DNA of 64,000 nucleotides from Clavelina lepadiformis. Its lineage: Eukaryota > Chordata > Ascidiacea > Aplousobranchia > Clavelinidae. The position numbers and the translations under genes were made by a program. Position 1 is the stretch's first letter; every line of letters starts with the position of its first letter. The notes under the pieces are model-generated. The model saw only the letters and a program-made list of their open reading frames with translations. It was not told the DNA's origin and ran no database searches. Below, piece after piece: positions 52,828 to 64,000 of the stretch. The stretch covers positions 11,391,856 to 11,455,855 of the forward strand of contig NC_135246.1 in the NCBI RefSeq assembly GCF_947623445.1, in the 5' to 3' direction.

Positions 52828-55007
52828 TCTCCCTTAATCAATAAGCACAGATCCCAATGTTTTTAAATATGCGTAACCATGTAGACTACAAAAGCTATAG
52901 GCTGAGTAAGGAGTATGTTTGAAGTAGATTTTATCCATATTATCATTTTTTGTAATATTTCAATAATTAATACTTTAGCTGGTGATGTAAGTATTTAACT
53001 CATTTGCTGTGGTCTGATTTTTAAGAATTATTGCACTTCATTGTTGTGGTCTTTTAAAGCCAACTATTTCAAAAGGTGCACTTGAGCAGATGCACGTTGT
53101 TGCTCAGATATGTTCCTGTTCGTCAAATTTACGTGTTTAATGTTTTATGAAAACGAATTAAAACATATCGATGATGGATTTTCTGATAAAAAATTGTAAA
53201 TACAATAATTGGCTTCAAATATAAATTTCAATATCTTGCCCTTGCTTTGCAAACCAGATTTGCAGTTTTCAATTTTTCTGTATAAGTTTCTGTTTCAACT
53301 TATTAAGTCGGGTGGTTTTACCTTGCTACCCACACCTTCACTATTTTCTAGGCATATTTGGTCTCGAAATAAAGTTTAGTTTGTCGTTTCGTCCCTCCAG
53401 AAACGTTAACACCTCTATATAATGGTTTTCAATAAAAAAGTTTTATTTTTGCAATGGTGTAATAGCAACAATGGTATGAATTTTGAAGAACCAGCAATGT
53501 GAAGCATTGCATATTCAATTAGCAATTTAAAAATTTTGCGGGTTTTTTCAAGCCTGCTATGTGCTAATTTATGTAAAAGATTTCATAAATAGATCATTTT
53601 TGTTGTTTAGTGCTATTTTAGTTCAAATTTATATGGTTACCTTTTTCGTTATAGTATCACTAATCAAAGATTTTGTATAAACGTTTTTGTTTTCATCCAA
53701 TTATTACTCACAATGACTCGAGACGTAATTTTGTTTCTATTCTTCGAAGCGTAATAATAACGTTTGGATGTGAATTGTAATAACTGCGATTGATTTTTGG
53801 CAATTGCTTTATCGATTATTGTGTACCATGTTAAAGCTTTCATTTTAATTACTGTGTCATCGATTGCCCAATACAATAGGTACAGTTGTGGCGTATTATT
53901 CTGCAAGGGATTACGAAACTGACCTACACTGTAATAATCACATACCTGGGCAAAAAAATAAAATTGTTATTGACTATGATATGTTTTTGTAGTTTGAACA
54001 ATACTATTAAACAACATGTAGGAAATTGTCTGAAAAGTTTACGTCAGCTTGCAATGCAGGGTTTGGATTATTCTGGCTTTTAGTTTAAAGTAGAAATAAT
54101 CTAATTTTTGTACGTTGTTTACACTCAAGGTGACCCATATATCGCTTCAAATATCCACAGGGGATTTGTCCGCAATTACAATTTTAAGCCTCAATATCCT
54201 TGGAATACTGTATAACGAGGAAACGCATGAGCGTGGAATACCTACAGAAGCATTTCAATTACTGTGTCGTTAAAGATATTTTGTCAAATCTCTTTAATTA
54301 AAAGTTGATTGAGTTTGCTGCATTTTGAACGATAACTGGTGTTATGTCTTTTTATATATACTACTTGCATAACTGATACTTTGTTAATACCCAAATGGTA
54401 CCGGCAAAAGTAGGTCACTTCTGTTTTGAAAAAAATACGTTTTTTCATAACATACAATACGTGCAAAATGCTTTCGATATGATATCAGGCTTCATTACTT
54501 TGTGAAAAAGCTTTATTTAAAATCATGTTGCAAAAACTTATAAAATATCGGTCAAATAGAGCACATGATGCATTTTTTATTTGAAAGATCATTACATACA
54601 GGCTATAAATAGTGGAGGTTTGATCATTTCCACTTTGCTCGATCCAACTGTTTTATTTGTAGCAACAGCATAGCACGTTTTCCATCGACAAGATTATGGA
54701 GTGAAATACAACAAAAAAACACAGTAAATAAATCCTGACAGGCATATAACGGGTTGAAGACTTGTTTGAAATGTTTAGGACACTCACGAGCAATTATTGT
54801 TCATCGCCTCTTGAAACTCTCTGATCGACTTTGTTCTGCTAAACCGCTCCTTGACCCTGATTTTATGGCTCGGTGCAATCAAAAATTGTCCAGATCTACA
54901 GATAATTCCAATTTATTTCGGGGAAACCTTTGTTGTAAGAAAAGTCACATGGCTGCGTGCGCTTAACCATACTCATAGTTCTAGCACGATAAACCCGCAT
55001 TGTGAAA
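52828..55007. other. No gene recognised between MCU and the P450 gene
   Basis: The first few hundred bases should hold the MCU 3' UTR. AT-rich with no motif-bearing frame. Plus-strand frames around 54754-55081 partly lie antisense to the last P450 exon and are shadows. Confidence 0.5.
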
Positions 55008-58000
55008 TTACCTCGGACATTCCTCAGAAATTTCAACATCGTCGGGTTCAGGATAGAGATGGAATCGTTGGAGCAAAATAACCAAGAAAAAGAAATATTC
55101 TATCCACGCGAAATTTTCTCCCAAACAATGCCTCGATCCTGTAGAAGTAAAAGATTTTCATGAAAGCACGCGAGTAGTGATACTGATTATGAAGATATAA
55201 ATGACTGTAATTGAACGTGTTACCAACCTAACGAAAACGTTAGTACGTTGGACGGCTTGTGAAATTTTCCTTCGTCGTCCAAGAACCTTTCAGGTCGGAA
55301 AACTTCAGGGTCTCCCCATACTTTTGGATCGTGATGCACCGCCCAGAAATTGGTCAGGACCTGAGTATTCTAAAGTGAACGAATTGACGTTATAGTTTGG
55401 TTAAGATGTTATTTTCAAATAAAATACGACATTTCTATTCGAAGTGCTGGGCTATGTGGTAAATACTGAGTCATTGTCTATTAATGTGTTCTTCTAACGC
55501 ACGGTTGTAATCTACAGCTGGCAGTTTATAACCAGGAAAAAGACAAATAGCCAAAACAACAATTTCATTGACGTCGTTGGGACGAGGCCAAAACCGAGAA
55601 TAACTGCTAAAACATAGGCTTATCGCAAACCACAGATGCGATTCATTACTTGAAAAGCAAAAGCCATTCCGGTAAACACATCCATGTTTTGCTTTGTTTA
55701 CCATATAAAAGCAACAAGTTGCATACTGGCCCAACTCTGTGTTTGTAGTTGTGAATCATAGACAGGACAACGGACAAGGTCGCGATAAGGAACATCATAA
55801 TATAAAAAGTGAGTTGCATGAAATGTTATTGTATAAAATAAACCAACCTTGGGTATGTCGTATCCCATAACTTTGGTCGCCTCCGTTGTTCGATGCGTGA
55901 GACCAAGCGGACCAGCTGGACGAATTCGAAACATTTCTTGCATGACCGCCTAAAATCAGGAATTTATTTTCACGATAGACCAAAACAAGACAATTTTGAA
56001 GTAACTATATTTGAAAAACACCCATTAAGAGCCACGATTTCGCTAAACGTATGATTATGGATTATGCTTTTTTGCAAAATAGATTAAACGATCATAAATT
56101 TCATAATTATAAGAGTTGTCAAAGTGAATTTCTGCCATCCATAGATGCTTATGGCGTTAATTATTATATTTGCGTGCAAATCCCATGTCATAAGCAACAA
56201 ACCTGGGTGTAATGCATTTCATACATGTGAGAGGCTTTCGGCCTAGCATCTGGGCCAATTACTCGGTCAATTTCTCGCTGAATCTGAAATAAATACGAAT
56301 CAAATTAGAACTGTAAGTATCTCATGGAATATTGTTCTTAAGAATACGCCGCGCAAAAACAAATGTCAGACCACAAAATATGTTCAGTGACTTATGGTAT
56401 TATGATGTTATCAAGTTATATGGACAAAGATACCGTTCGTACCTTTCTCTGTACATGTGGTCTGTTGATGAGATATATAATCGTCCACCTAAATGTGGTC
56501 ACTGTCGTGTCAGTTCCTGCTACGAATAGATCTCGCAAAAGTGCCATCAACTCGGCCTCTACATTTATAGTGACGAAATTATTATAGACGTTTAAGATGG
56601 CCCTAAATTAAAACGAGTTCTAAAATATTGCAGTCTATAAATAGAAGTTTATAGAATTTAGTAAGATTACATATAATCAAATATAGTGAAAACTTTCTTG
56701 TATTTTTATTAAACGAAACCGATGATATCATCACATTTGCGTCAAGGTGTATCTATTAAATTCGCAAAACTTTAATCTTTTAAGTTTTTAGTATTTTTTT
56801 TTAAAGAAATTTGATGTATGATGAAGCGTTCTTTAAGCCGTGAAATAAATCAACTAAAAAATCACGTCGCAATGAGGACAAGATTGACGCTACCGTGATG
56901 AATAACATTTATTTTTAATCAAGTTGCTTTTTTTCAAATTTTTAATCAATTAAACTTCAGTTGCAATTATAAATACACTTGTGAGTAAAACGGCCAGTTT
57001 TAGCCTTGCCTTTGTAAAACGAGTTCGGTTGATCTTTATTCTTTTCTATCTCCTGCAAGTAAGCGTCAACAAAATCTCGAATTTCGTAAAAATCGAATCC
57101 TTCTTTGTGTTGGTGGACGATTGGCTTAAGACTCTCAACCAGCTGGAAATTGTAAAATATGCTAGTGTTATACTTTCCAACTGGTAAATGCTTTATTCAT
57201 TACATTCACAATTACTTCAATTTTATATTAAACTGCGTGTCTGAGTCAGATATCACAAGAGATATATTTTTAGCGCATTAGCGGTGACATTATTTTCAAT
57301 CAGACGTGAGTTGTAACTAAGAAAAGTATTAAACGTTGGTATAATAATAGATTTACTTTTATACCAAACGTATCAAAATCCCCCCATTTAGGTTCTGTCC
57401 AAACTACTGCATAATACATGAATAGTCATGAAGCGATTCTTAGAAATTATGGATATTATTAAATTCTTACCTCGTCACAAGCCTTTCTTAAACCTTGCAC
57501 GCATTTATCGAATGGTGGGAGAAAGCGCAAATACGGAGCCATTACCAGCATCTGTCAACATGAATATACAAATTACGTACTGTAAGACTGTAGCTTAATT
57601 TTCTTTTACGTTTAACCGCCTTTGATATTTAACCTCTAAAGAACATTTTAGTTATATATTATCATCGGTTCGACGGTTAAATTGTGCAAAACTACAGCTA
57701 TTATGTAATATCGAACATATCAGGAGGTATAAAGATCAAAGACAGTGACCATTCACCACACTTCAAGTATGGTTTGTATTTTTTCAAAGTTCAAACAAAT
57801 GCGGTTTTAAACAGCGGCAAATTAAGTTCTAAATTTACCGTAAATTTATTCGAATTGCCGTTGAACCAATCTATAACGGCTCGGGCCTTTGACAAGAAGC
57901 TATTGTCGTTGAATTCGAATCGTTCACCAAATGCAAGATTGCAAAGTATATTTGAAACCGTGTGCGTGATGATATCCTGCATAAACAACAACCATACCAC

Positions 58001-59546
58001 GACGAATTGTTATTGGTCGTTTATAAAAAGTGATAGGTCATCCAAGAAACTATCACAGCAGTTAGCGTTAACCATTTTGTTTCAATTATAACATTTAGCT
58101 CTCCAAATGAATAGCTTTCATATGTCTACATGTATGTTCATATACGTTTAGCTAGTGTTAGTCAAGCAAAAAGCAGAATAAAGCCCGTAGTCATAGTTTT
58201 TTAACTGATATCAAGGATTGGATTAAAATAATAATATCTTTACATACCGAGAAATCGAATGGTTTCTTTCTTATCGTTTGAATATGTCTGGCCATCGCTA
58301 TCATTTCATCCTAAGTTAAGGGAAAATTGTAGATAAACATGCCGTTGTAAATATATAGACTTCACAAAAAGAATAAAAAAAAATGTAGTTATTACATTGT
58401 ACTTACAACCATCTTTTCTTCTAAAACTTGTTTTGAACTAAAAAATCTTCTGATGGTGGCTGCAGTAAATCTGCGGTTTTCTCTCCATCTCGGGCCATCA
58501 ATGGCGAGGACTCCTATATCCATAAACTTCTTTTATAGTGTACACAGTACAGTTGCCTATAATTCTAACTCGTATAATATAATACTTTATTACCTCTGTT
58601 CCTTGTGAATGTTTCGAACATTATCGAGGTCGGTCGGCCTGAAAATATCTGTCCTTGCTTCACCAGAGTTTGCTGCAAAACTTCAAAGTCGCTAAAGACG
58701 ACGGTGAATTGTCGCAGTAGTTTGATTCCCATAATAGGGCCATGCTTCCAGCTGAGTTTCTGTAAAATTGCGCCATGTGTAAGGTATCATACAAACTACA
58801 CCTTAATGGCAATTGGTAAATTGCTGTAGTATATATCGCCACCATTGATTAGAATTTAGAAACGACATAAAAAGGAATTACTTGCTATGATTGACGTTCC
58901 CTTATAACGTGCTGCAGGGCACTGCATTTAAGTTGATCCGGAAATAGAAGGAAAGTTTTTGTATATTTAATCAAACGAACTTTGGTTCTCTAATTAGTAA
59001 ATTGTAATGGCCCATTTGGCATCATGATCTTTCTGATTTACGTTGAATGTTCGCAAGAAAGCATCGCACCGAAACCTTTGTCGGCATAAAAAAAACGACT
59101 GTACTGTCATTTAACTCGGATTTTAAGATTTCTTAATGTGGGTGATTGGGTTTGGTCGATACAAAATTTCTCAAAACAAATAAATTTATTGTACTCGCTG
59201 TAAACTACAGTATGCTACTACAGGCTTTCGCTACAGGGCATTGAAGCAGTTTTGTAAGGTATAATTAAGTTTTACAGTTGTAGGCTGTAGTTGTTCTTTT
59301 CAAACCACGAACGAACTTTCTTACAAATGAAAATAATCCACTTACCATCAATGCAACTTCAGCCCTGTTTGTTATTTTATGAGCGATGCCAATGACAGGC
59401 AGGCCTATTGGTCCGGGTGGAAAATTCCTTGGTCTTTTCAGCCATTTATAGATCAAAATGAAGACAATGACCGAAAACGCTAAACTTCGGAAAATTAGGG
59501 TCACTATCGCCTCGTTGAAGTAGGAGGAGATATTCAGAAATTGCAT
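55008..59546 (-). CDS. Clan-2 (CYP2-like) microsomal cytochrome P450
   Basis: Twelve exons join in phase to 486 aa: 59546-59346, 58759-58594, 58513-58407, 58310-58248, 57976-57839, 57551-57471, 57142-57010, 56558-56443, 56283-56203, 55949-55848, 55369-55228, 55138-55008. A signal anchor (about 13-35) and the hinge PPGPIGLP (43-50) place it on the ER membrane. Landmarks are WRENRRF (helix C), AGTDTT (I helix, 310-315), EMFR (K-helix ExxR, 367-370), FRPERF (420-425) and the haem-ligand motif FSLGSRHCLG (441-450, Cys448), which is split by the last intron. All catalytic features are intact. It oxidises an unknown small hydrophobic substrate. The protein ends about 20 residues after the usual last helix, shorter than most CYP2s. 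Exon 7 uses a GC donor. The subfamily cannot be assigned. Confidence 0.92.
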
Positions 59547-62500
59547 AACTTTTCTTATATATGTTGATGCTGTATTGAAGAGTTCTTACTTCTTCACCAT
59601 GCAATAATTGAAGGATTGTACGGTTCCCTTTGATGTCTGTTTTTTTGTTTTTCAATTTATTGCTCAAAAGGCTTTTATCAGCCTACAGTTTGCTACGTTA
59701 CTGCTTAGTTCCTGTCAGCAAACCAAAAGCAAAATTAGTTCTTCGTTCTGTCATATATAAACTCTTGATCTGAGTAGTAAAATATAGTGCTGGCTTTATT
59801 TATTGCACGTTTGAGTTTGCTATAGCTCTAGGTCTTTTAGGAGATACGTTTTCCTTTGCCTGCAGGGTGTAGTACTGCTGTAAAATAGTCCATAAACAAT
59901 TGACTTCAACGCTTTGACTATGTCGACAACATGTGTTTAGACAGAAGCCTCGAATCATGTCGTTTGTTTACTAGATACTGTAGTCTTTTCAGATTCGCGA
60001 AACGTTTTATAGCCGGCTGCTCGCATATACGCAACTCGTGATCGAAATTTCTTGAACTAATCCAGACATCATGCGTGACGTCAAACACTCTGTCTTGTTG
60101 ATACCACAAACAGCTATAGTACTACACGCCACCACTTGATGAAGAAAATACCTTTCAAGTGGTGGAGTGCAAAAATTGTTTACTGTCAAACTCGTATCTA
60201 AATGTTTATTTAAAAGCATTTCTCCAGCTGCCTGATTAGATTATTACGACGCAATCGCCTCCTACAAAACGACCAGCTTGATTTTTCGCGTTGACAAAAG
60301 ATTGGATGTGAGTTAGATATCAGATATCAAATATCAGACAGTTAATGGGGATTTTTCGGTTTGCGATTGTTGTTGGCTTGTACAACAGGTAGGCCTATAT
60401 TATGAATTCTTTCGCGATTTCGCAGTAAATCTCGTTAATTAAATTATTAATCAATTGGTTGAATTCTAAACATGACTAACTCAATTTCTTCATAGTATTC
60501 TACAAGCCACATTCGATTCGAAAATACAATAAAATGTAGTCGTAAACATAGACACTGGTGTAGGCTACTGGCTTAAAGTTACAAAAAATGTTTGCAAATA
60601 GCTGTCAGATCCATTTTCAATCTTTCTTTCAAAGGTTTTCAAACCTTTCTCCTTCATTGTTGTAACCGATTTTTTATGCCACCTTCCACCAAGTCTTCAG
60701 TATTATAGGCCTGCATTCATGCAGTATCTTTTCTGAACCATAATTTTATCTTACTTGGTATAGAACGGCAATAGCTGCTACAGGATATTTAATCATCACA
60801 TGCTTTATAGAAATTCGTTAAACTGACGTTTTGTTTTTGTTGAATCGCTTCAACATTGAGCCAAAGAACATTATTGGAAAACGGAAGGATTCAAAATCAC
60901 GAAAGAATGATATCATCGAAATGATTGTAAAATTTGAAACGAAATTATCAGACGATATTGTTTGTTACACAGCAAAATGCTCGAAATCAGCTATTTACTG
61001 ATAGATATTTCATTTGATAGTTTACATTGTTAATCATACAAAACTGAAGCAACATATTTTATTAGACCTTTTTCATATAGCTATTACAATCAACTGTGAG
61101 TCAGAGCCACCATGTCTTACAATTATCACATATATTCACCAGTCTATGTATAAGAGCCAAGAATGAAAGCCGTGTTAATATTAACAAATCAAACGAAGAA
61201 TATAACCAATTCGTTCCACCTCGAAGCATTCACTGATCGATCATATTCCAGTCACGGTACCGTGCACTAGGAAAAACAACTCTATCGTCCAAATTTCTAT
61301 TAACTTTTGAAGAGGCAAATAAGAAAAACAAAATTAATGATGCCGTACGTGTGATGACTTTTAAACACTGACGCAATTTTAGGTTTCGTTAGAGTACGTC
61401 CATTACCTGCCAATGCTGAGCATACCATCTTTTAAAAGAGGTTTCTTAATGTATTCCAACAAAGAGATATATTTATCTTAGCCTGGCAGATATCCGAAAA
61501 GAGATTCAAAAGAACTATAGACTTAAGTACTTAATTATTTCTTTTCGGTGTTAATTGACAAAGGGTTTTACAATATGTAAAGACCTTGCACTCTCAGCAA
61601 CGGTTTCACACGATATAAAAACATTGTCAACATGTAAACAACATGTAAACAACTTATAAAGCAGCGCAGACACTAATTCAACTAACAAATGACAAGCTCA
61701 CAATGTTTCACCCAAAAAGAGAAATTTCTCAGCGGCAGTGTACTATAAACTCGGGTTAAATTGAAGAACACCTAAACACCTAAAGCAATGACATTTGTTG
61801 AAATATGTTTCTTGGTATTTTTTATGCCGGTGAGCATTTAGCACTCTGTGAATAAACTCAGTAAGAAAGAAAGTTATATAATATAAGTGATAAACTAAAG
61901 ACGCATAAATGTTGCCAGAGATTACTGATTTGATCGTGTAAGTGGAATATTATAACATCAATTAATCCGTCAGTAAATGTACTTTCATTAAGCTACATGC
62001 TATAACCGTAAATTACGTTATTGCTTACCAGCGCGTAGTGCTGCAGAGCTGACCTAATACTTTGTCCTTTTTGTTGCTGTTGCTGTTGCTGTTGCTGTTG
62101 GAGTGTTGATTTTGGTTGACATTTGTTATTGCCAGTTATAGAAAAAAAAGTAATTGCCAAATGATTCGTTTTTGTATATACGAAAAGAATAGATTTAGAA
62201 AGTAACAATGGGGTCACATTTTTCATTTGTGGTTGCCTATATACTTTACTTTTCTTGTTATGTGTTTACGCTTGTTGTTAACTTGAACATATTGGGGGAA
62301 ATAATACATCAAAAAAAGAAAAATTTCCATCTTCTCGTGTTTGCTTTCACAAACCTTCCAACTCATTTCTATATTTATTTTGGTTGTTCGATTTGTTTTT
62401 TTATCGTATGTTTGCGTGGAAGATAGGAGATTGTTTAGAGTGCTGGGTTTGTAATAAACTTTTCCCTTTACGTCATGATTCTTTTCTTAATTAAATTATC

Positions 62501-62900
62501 TTACTACGCTTCATTGATTTTGCTTGGCATCAATCGTGGATTGTTTGTTGCTATGTGCTTACACGACTTGGTAAACGGTTGGTAAATGCTGGTAACAATG
62601 AAAAGTTAGGAGAATTGTTGGGATAACAATCTTCATAAACACATCACTGAACGAAATTGCAAGCGGGTCATGGATGGAATTTTTACTATTCTTTTTAATT
62701 TGCCCCAAATATGTAAGTTTAGCGTCAGAAGAATGTTGCGAAATATGCGGTTTGGAAGCCGTTTAAGTTTCTTAATCTTCGATGTTCTTGAAAAACAAAA
62801 GCACAAGTCTTGATATTATATGACGTTTTTCAATTTATTATCCGATATTTCATCGTAGCTGCTCAAAGCACTTCAATAGCAATCAAAATCTAAAAATGAA
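59547..62900. other. No gene recognised
   Basis: Upstream region of the P450 gene, then AT-rich intergenic sequence. The only structured feature seen is the (TTGCTG)n microsatellite at 62071-62100. Confidence 0.5.
62071..62100. repeat. (TTGCTG)n microsatellite, about 5 units
   Basis: Uninterrupted TTG/CTG hexamer repeat. On the minus strand it encodes a short poly-Gln stretch in an otherwise unsupported frame, so I treat it as non-coding. Confidence 0.8.
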
Positions 62901-63008
62901 AATGGTGAAAGCTAGAAAGTGTTTCGAGCCGAGAGCTTTTTCGTACTGCTATCGGCTATATAAGTTTCACGCCAATAGATTGTTGTTGAGCAAAATAAAG
63001 TTGTGGAG

Positions 63009-63041
63009 TAATGCGGAAGTTATAAGTTCGAACATCCCTTG
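63009..63041 (+). pseudogene. 3' half of a decayed tRNA-Ile
   Basis: AATGCGGAAGTTATAAGTTC plus GAACATCCCTTG resembles the 3' half of the tRNA at 63556-63645 (AATGCGGAGGTTGTGAGTTC). The 5' half is not recognisable, though GAGAGCTTTTTCG-like flanking sequence around 62931 matches that upstream of the intact tRNA (63474), which suggests tandem duplication followed by decay. Confidence 0.4.
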
Positions 63042-63555
63042 CTTTTACAAGGGTTATTAAACATTACTTCAGTCCATCAACGGAAGTTAAATATTTCTTA
63101 TACGTTTAGTTAATTAGTTTCTTTGTTTTAAGTCTTTGTTTAATAATAAACGTTTGTTTCGAGGTATAATTTGGATACTTATAGACAGAGTAAGGTAAAC
63201 ACTTTTTAGCGTTTCAGTGTCTGACGCACTTAAAAAAAAGACATAATTGAAAAATTATGACATAAATTTATTTTCGAAAACTTTTCAGTTTGTTTTTATA
63301 GCAAACCGTCCTTCAATCCATCAGATAATCGTCAATGTACTTAAAAAACAATGTTAATCGTCATGTGATTTTCAACAAAATGACCACTATCCTTGTTTTA
63401 TCATAGCACTTGCATCGAAGTTAAAGCTCTGAGATACAATACGTGGAAGTTGAAAAATGCTTCAATCAAGCGGAGAGCTTTTCGGGACCGCTAAGCTATT
63501 CGTTTCAGGCCAACATTTTTCGTCAAGAAAACAAGTCTCCAGGAAGGTTTTCGTC

Positions 63556-63645
63556 GCTCCAGTGGCGCAATCGGTTAGCGCGTCGTACTTATAAGACAGT
63601 AACGGGGAAATGCGGAGGTTGTGAGTTCGAGCCTCACCTGGAGCA
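63556..63645 (+). tRNA. tRNA-Ile(UAU) with intron
   Basis: GCTCCAG at the 5' end pairs perfectly with CTGGAGC at the 3' end, followed by discriminator A. The D arm is GCGC-AATCGGTTA-GCGC, the anticodon loop reads CTTATAA with anticodon TAT, and the T arm GTGAG-TTCGAGC-CTCAC is perfect. An intron of about 16 bases (around AGACAGTAACGGGG) lies after the anticodon, as is usual for eukaryotic tRNA-Ile(UAU). The anticodon stem includes two G-U type pairs. Internal A and B boxes are intact. Confidence 0.93.
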
Positions 63646-63648
63646 ATA

Positions 63649-63813
63649 TTTTATACGCGCTGGATCGAACCATACTTTAATCAATCAACACCGGTTTACC
63701 ACTTCAGTCTGCATCTGCAGTCTGCAGTCTGCATATAATAATAACCGTTTTATACGCACTAGACCGAACAATACTTTAATCGATCAACACTGTTTGACTC
63801 CTTCAGTCTGCAT
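63649..63813. repeat. Two direct repeats of about 65 bp in the tRNA-Ile spacer
   Basis: Unit 1 (63649-63714) and unit 2 (63749-63813) share TTATACGC, CGAAC, ATACTTTAATC, ATCAACAC and TTCAGTCTGCAT in order. Between them lies CTGCAGTCTGCAGTCTGCAT, a short iterated motif. This is consistent with unequal crossing-over in a tRNA tandem array. Confidence 0.6.
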
Positions 63814-63925
63814 TCATTACGGCAAGTCAGATAGCTCCAGCAGTTTCTGTTTATTATCAAGAACTTGTTTTGATTTTTCGTTTCATGCAAACAGTTTGTT
63901 GGTGAAATAAAAAGTTGTTTTCTTC

Positions 63926-64000
63926 GCTCCAGTGGCGCAATCGGTTAGCGCGCCTTATTTATAGTTTTGGTCGCGGCCTAGAATGTTCGTTTCAAACCAA
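63926..64000 (+). pseudogene. Second tRNA-Ile(UAU)-like copy, cut by the window end, probably defective
   Basis: The first 27 bases are identical to the intact tRNA (GCTCCAGTGGCGCAATCGGT onward), and a TTTATA anticodon-loop-like segment follows. After that the sequence degenerates and the T arm reads GTTTCAAACC where GTTCGAGCC is expected. The 3' end lies at or beyond the window edge, so I cannot exclude a longer intron. Confidence 0.55.

Noticed and set aside
61993..62226. Frame with a poly-Gln run on the minus strand
   Set aside because: The Gln run is just the (TTGCTG)n microsatellite; the rest of the frame has no protein-like features.
63443..63910. 155-codon plus-strand frame
   Set aside because: It reads through the intact tRNA-Ile gene and its spacer repeats, so it is not a protein gene.

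Overview
The window looks like nuclear DNA from an invertebrate chordate. A tunicate is my best guess, but the species cannot be read from the sequence. The DNA is AT-rich, the genes are intron-dense with many introns of 60-400 bp, and small DNA transposons are very common. By joining exons at splice sites in matching phase I could assemble complete models for six multi-exon genes plus one apparently intronless gene.

Layout. 2070-6560 (-): a PDZ plus Ig-domain protein, probably a muscle Z-disc/actin adaptor. 6561-13870: gene-free, holding tRNA-derived SINEs and palindromic hAT-type MITEs. 13871-14344 (+): a CCDC137-like nucleolar protein. 14982-22596 (-): ERCC6/CSB, 23 coding exons, 1328 aa. 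23490-28450 (+): PARG, 15 coding exons, 727 aa, head-to-head with ERCC6 across about 0.9 kb. 28806-30068 (-): DNAJC9, 5 exons, 263 aa, convergent with PARG. 30069-41508: gene-free and transposon-rich. 41509-52827 (+): MCU, the pore subunit of the mitochondrial calcium uniporter, 8 exons, 360 aa, with at least five DNA-transposon insertions in its introns. 55008-59546 (-): a clan-2 (CYP2-like) cytochrome P450, 12 exons, 486 aa. 62900-64000: a small array of intron-containing tRNA-Ile(UAU) genes and remnants.

How the genes relate. ERCC6 (transcription-coupled repair remodeller) and PARG (poly(ADP-ribose) removal) are DNA-damage genes sharing one intergenic promoter region. From memory, human ERCC6, PARG, DNAJC9, MCU and the PDZ-gene relative SYNPO2L all lie on chromosome 10, so this window probably preserves an ancestral chordate linkage.

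The most unusual items are: (1) the PDZ-Ig architecture; (2) two copies of a DNA transposon with CACTGGTC ends and 3-bp target duplications that carries a conserved invertebrate protein of unclear annotation; (3) serial and nested hAT/mariner-like insertions just upstream of and inside MCU; and (4) a canonical PCNA-binding PIP-box in the PARG N-terminus. Gene models were built by eye, without transcripts or searches.
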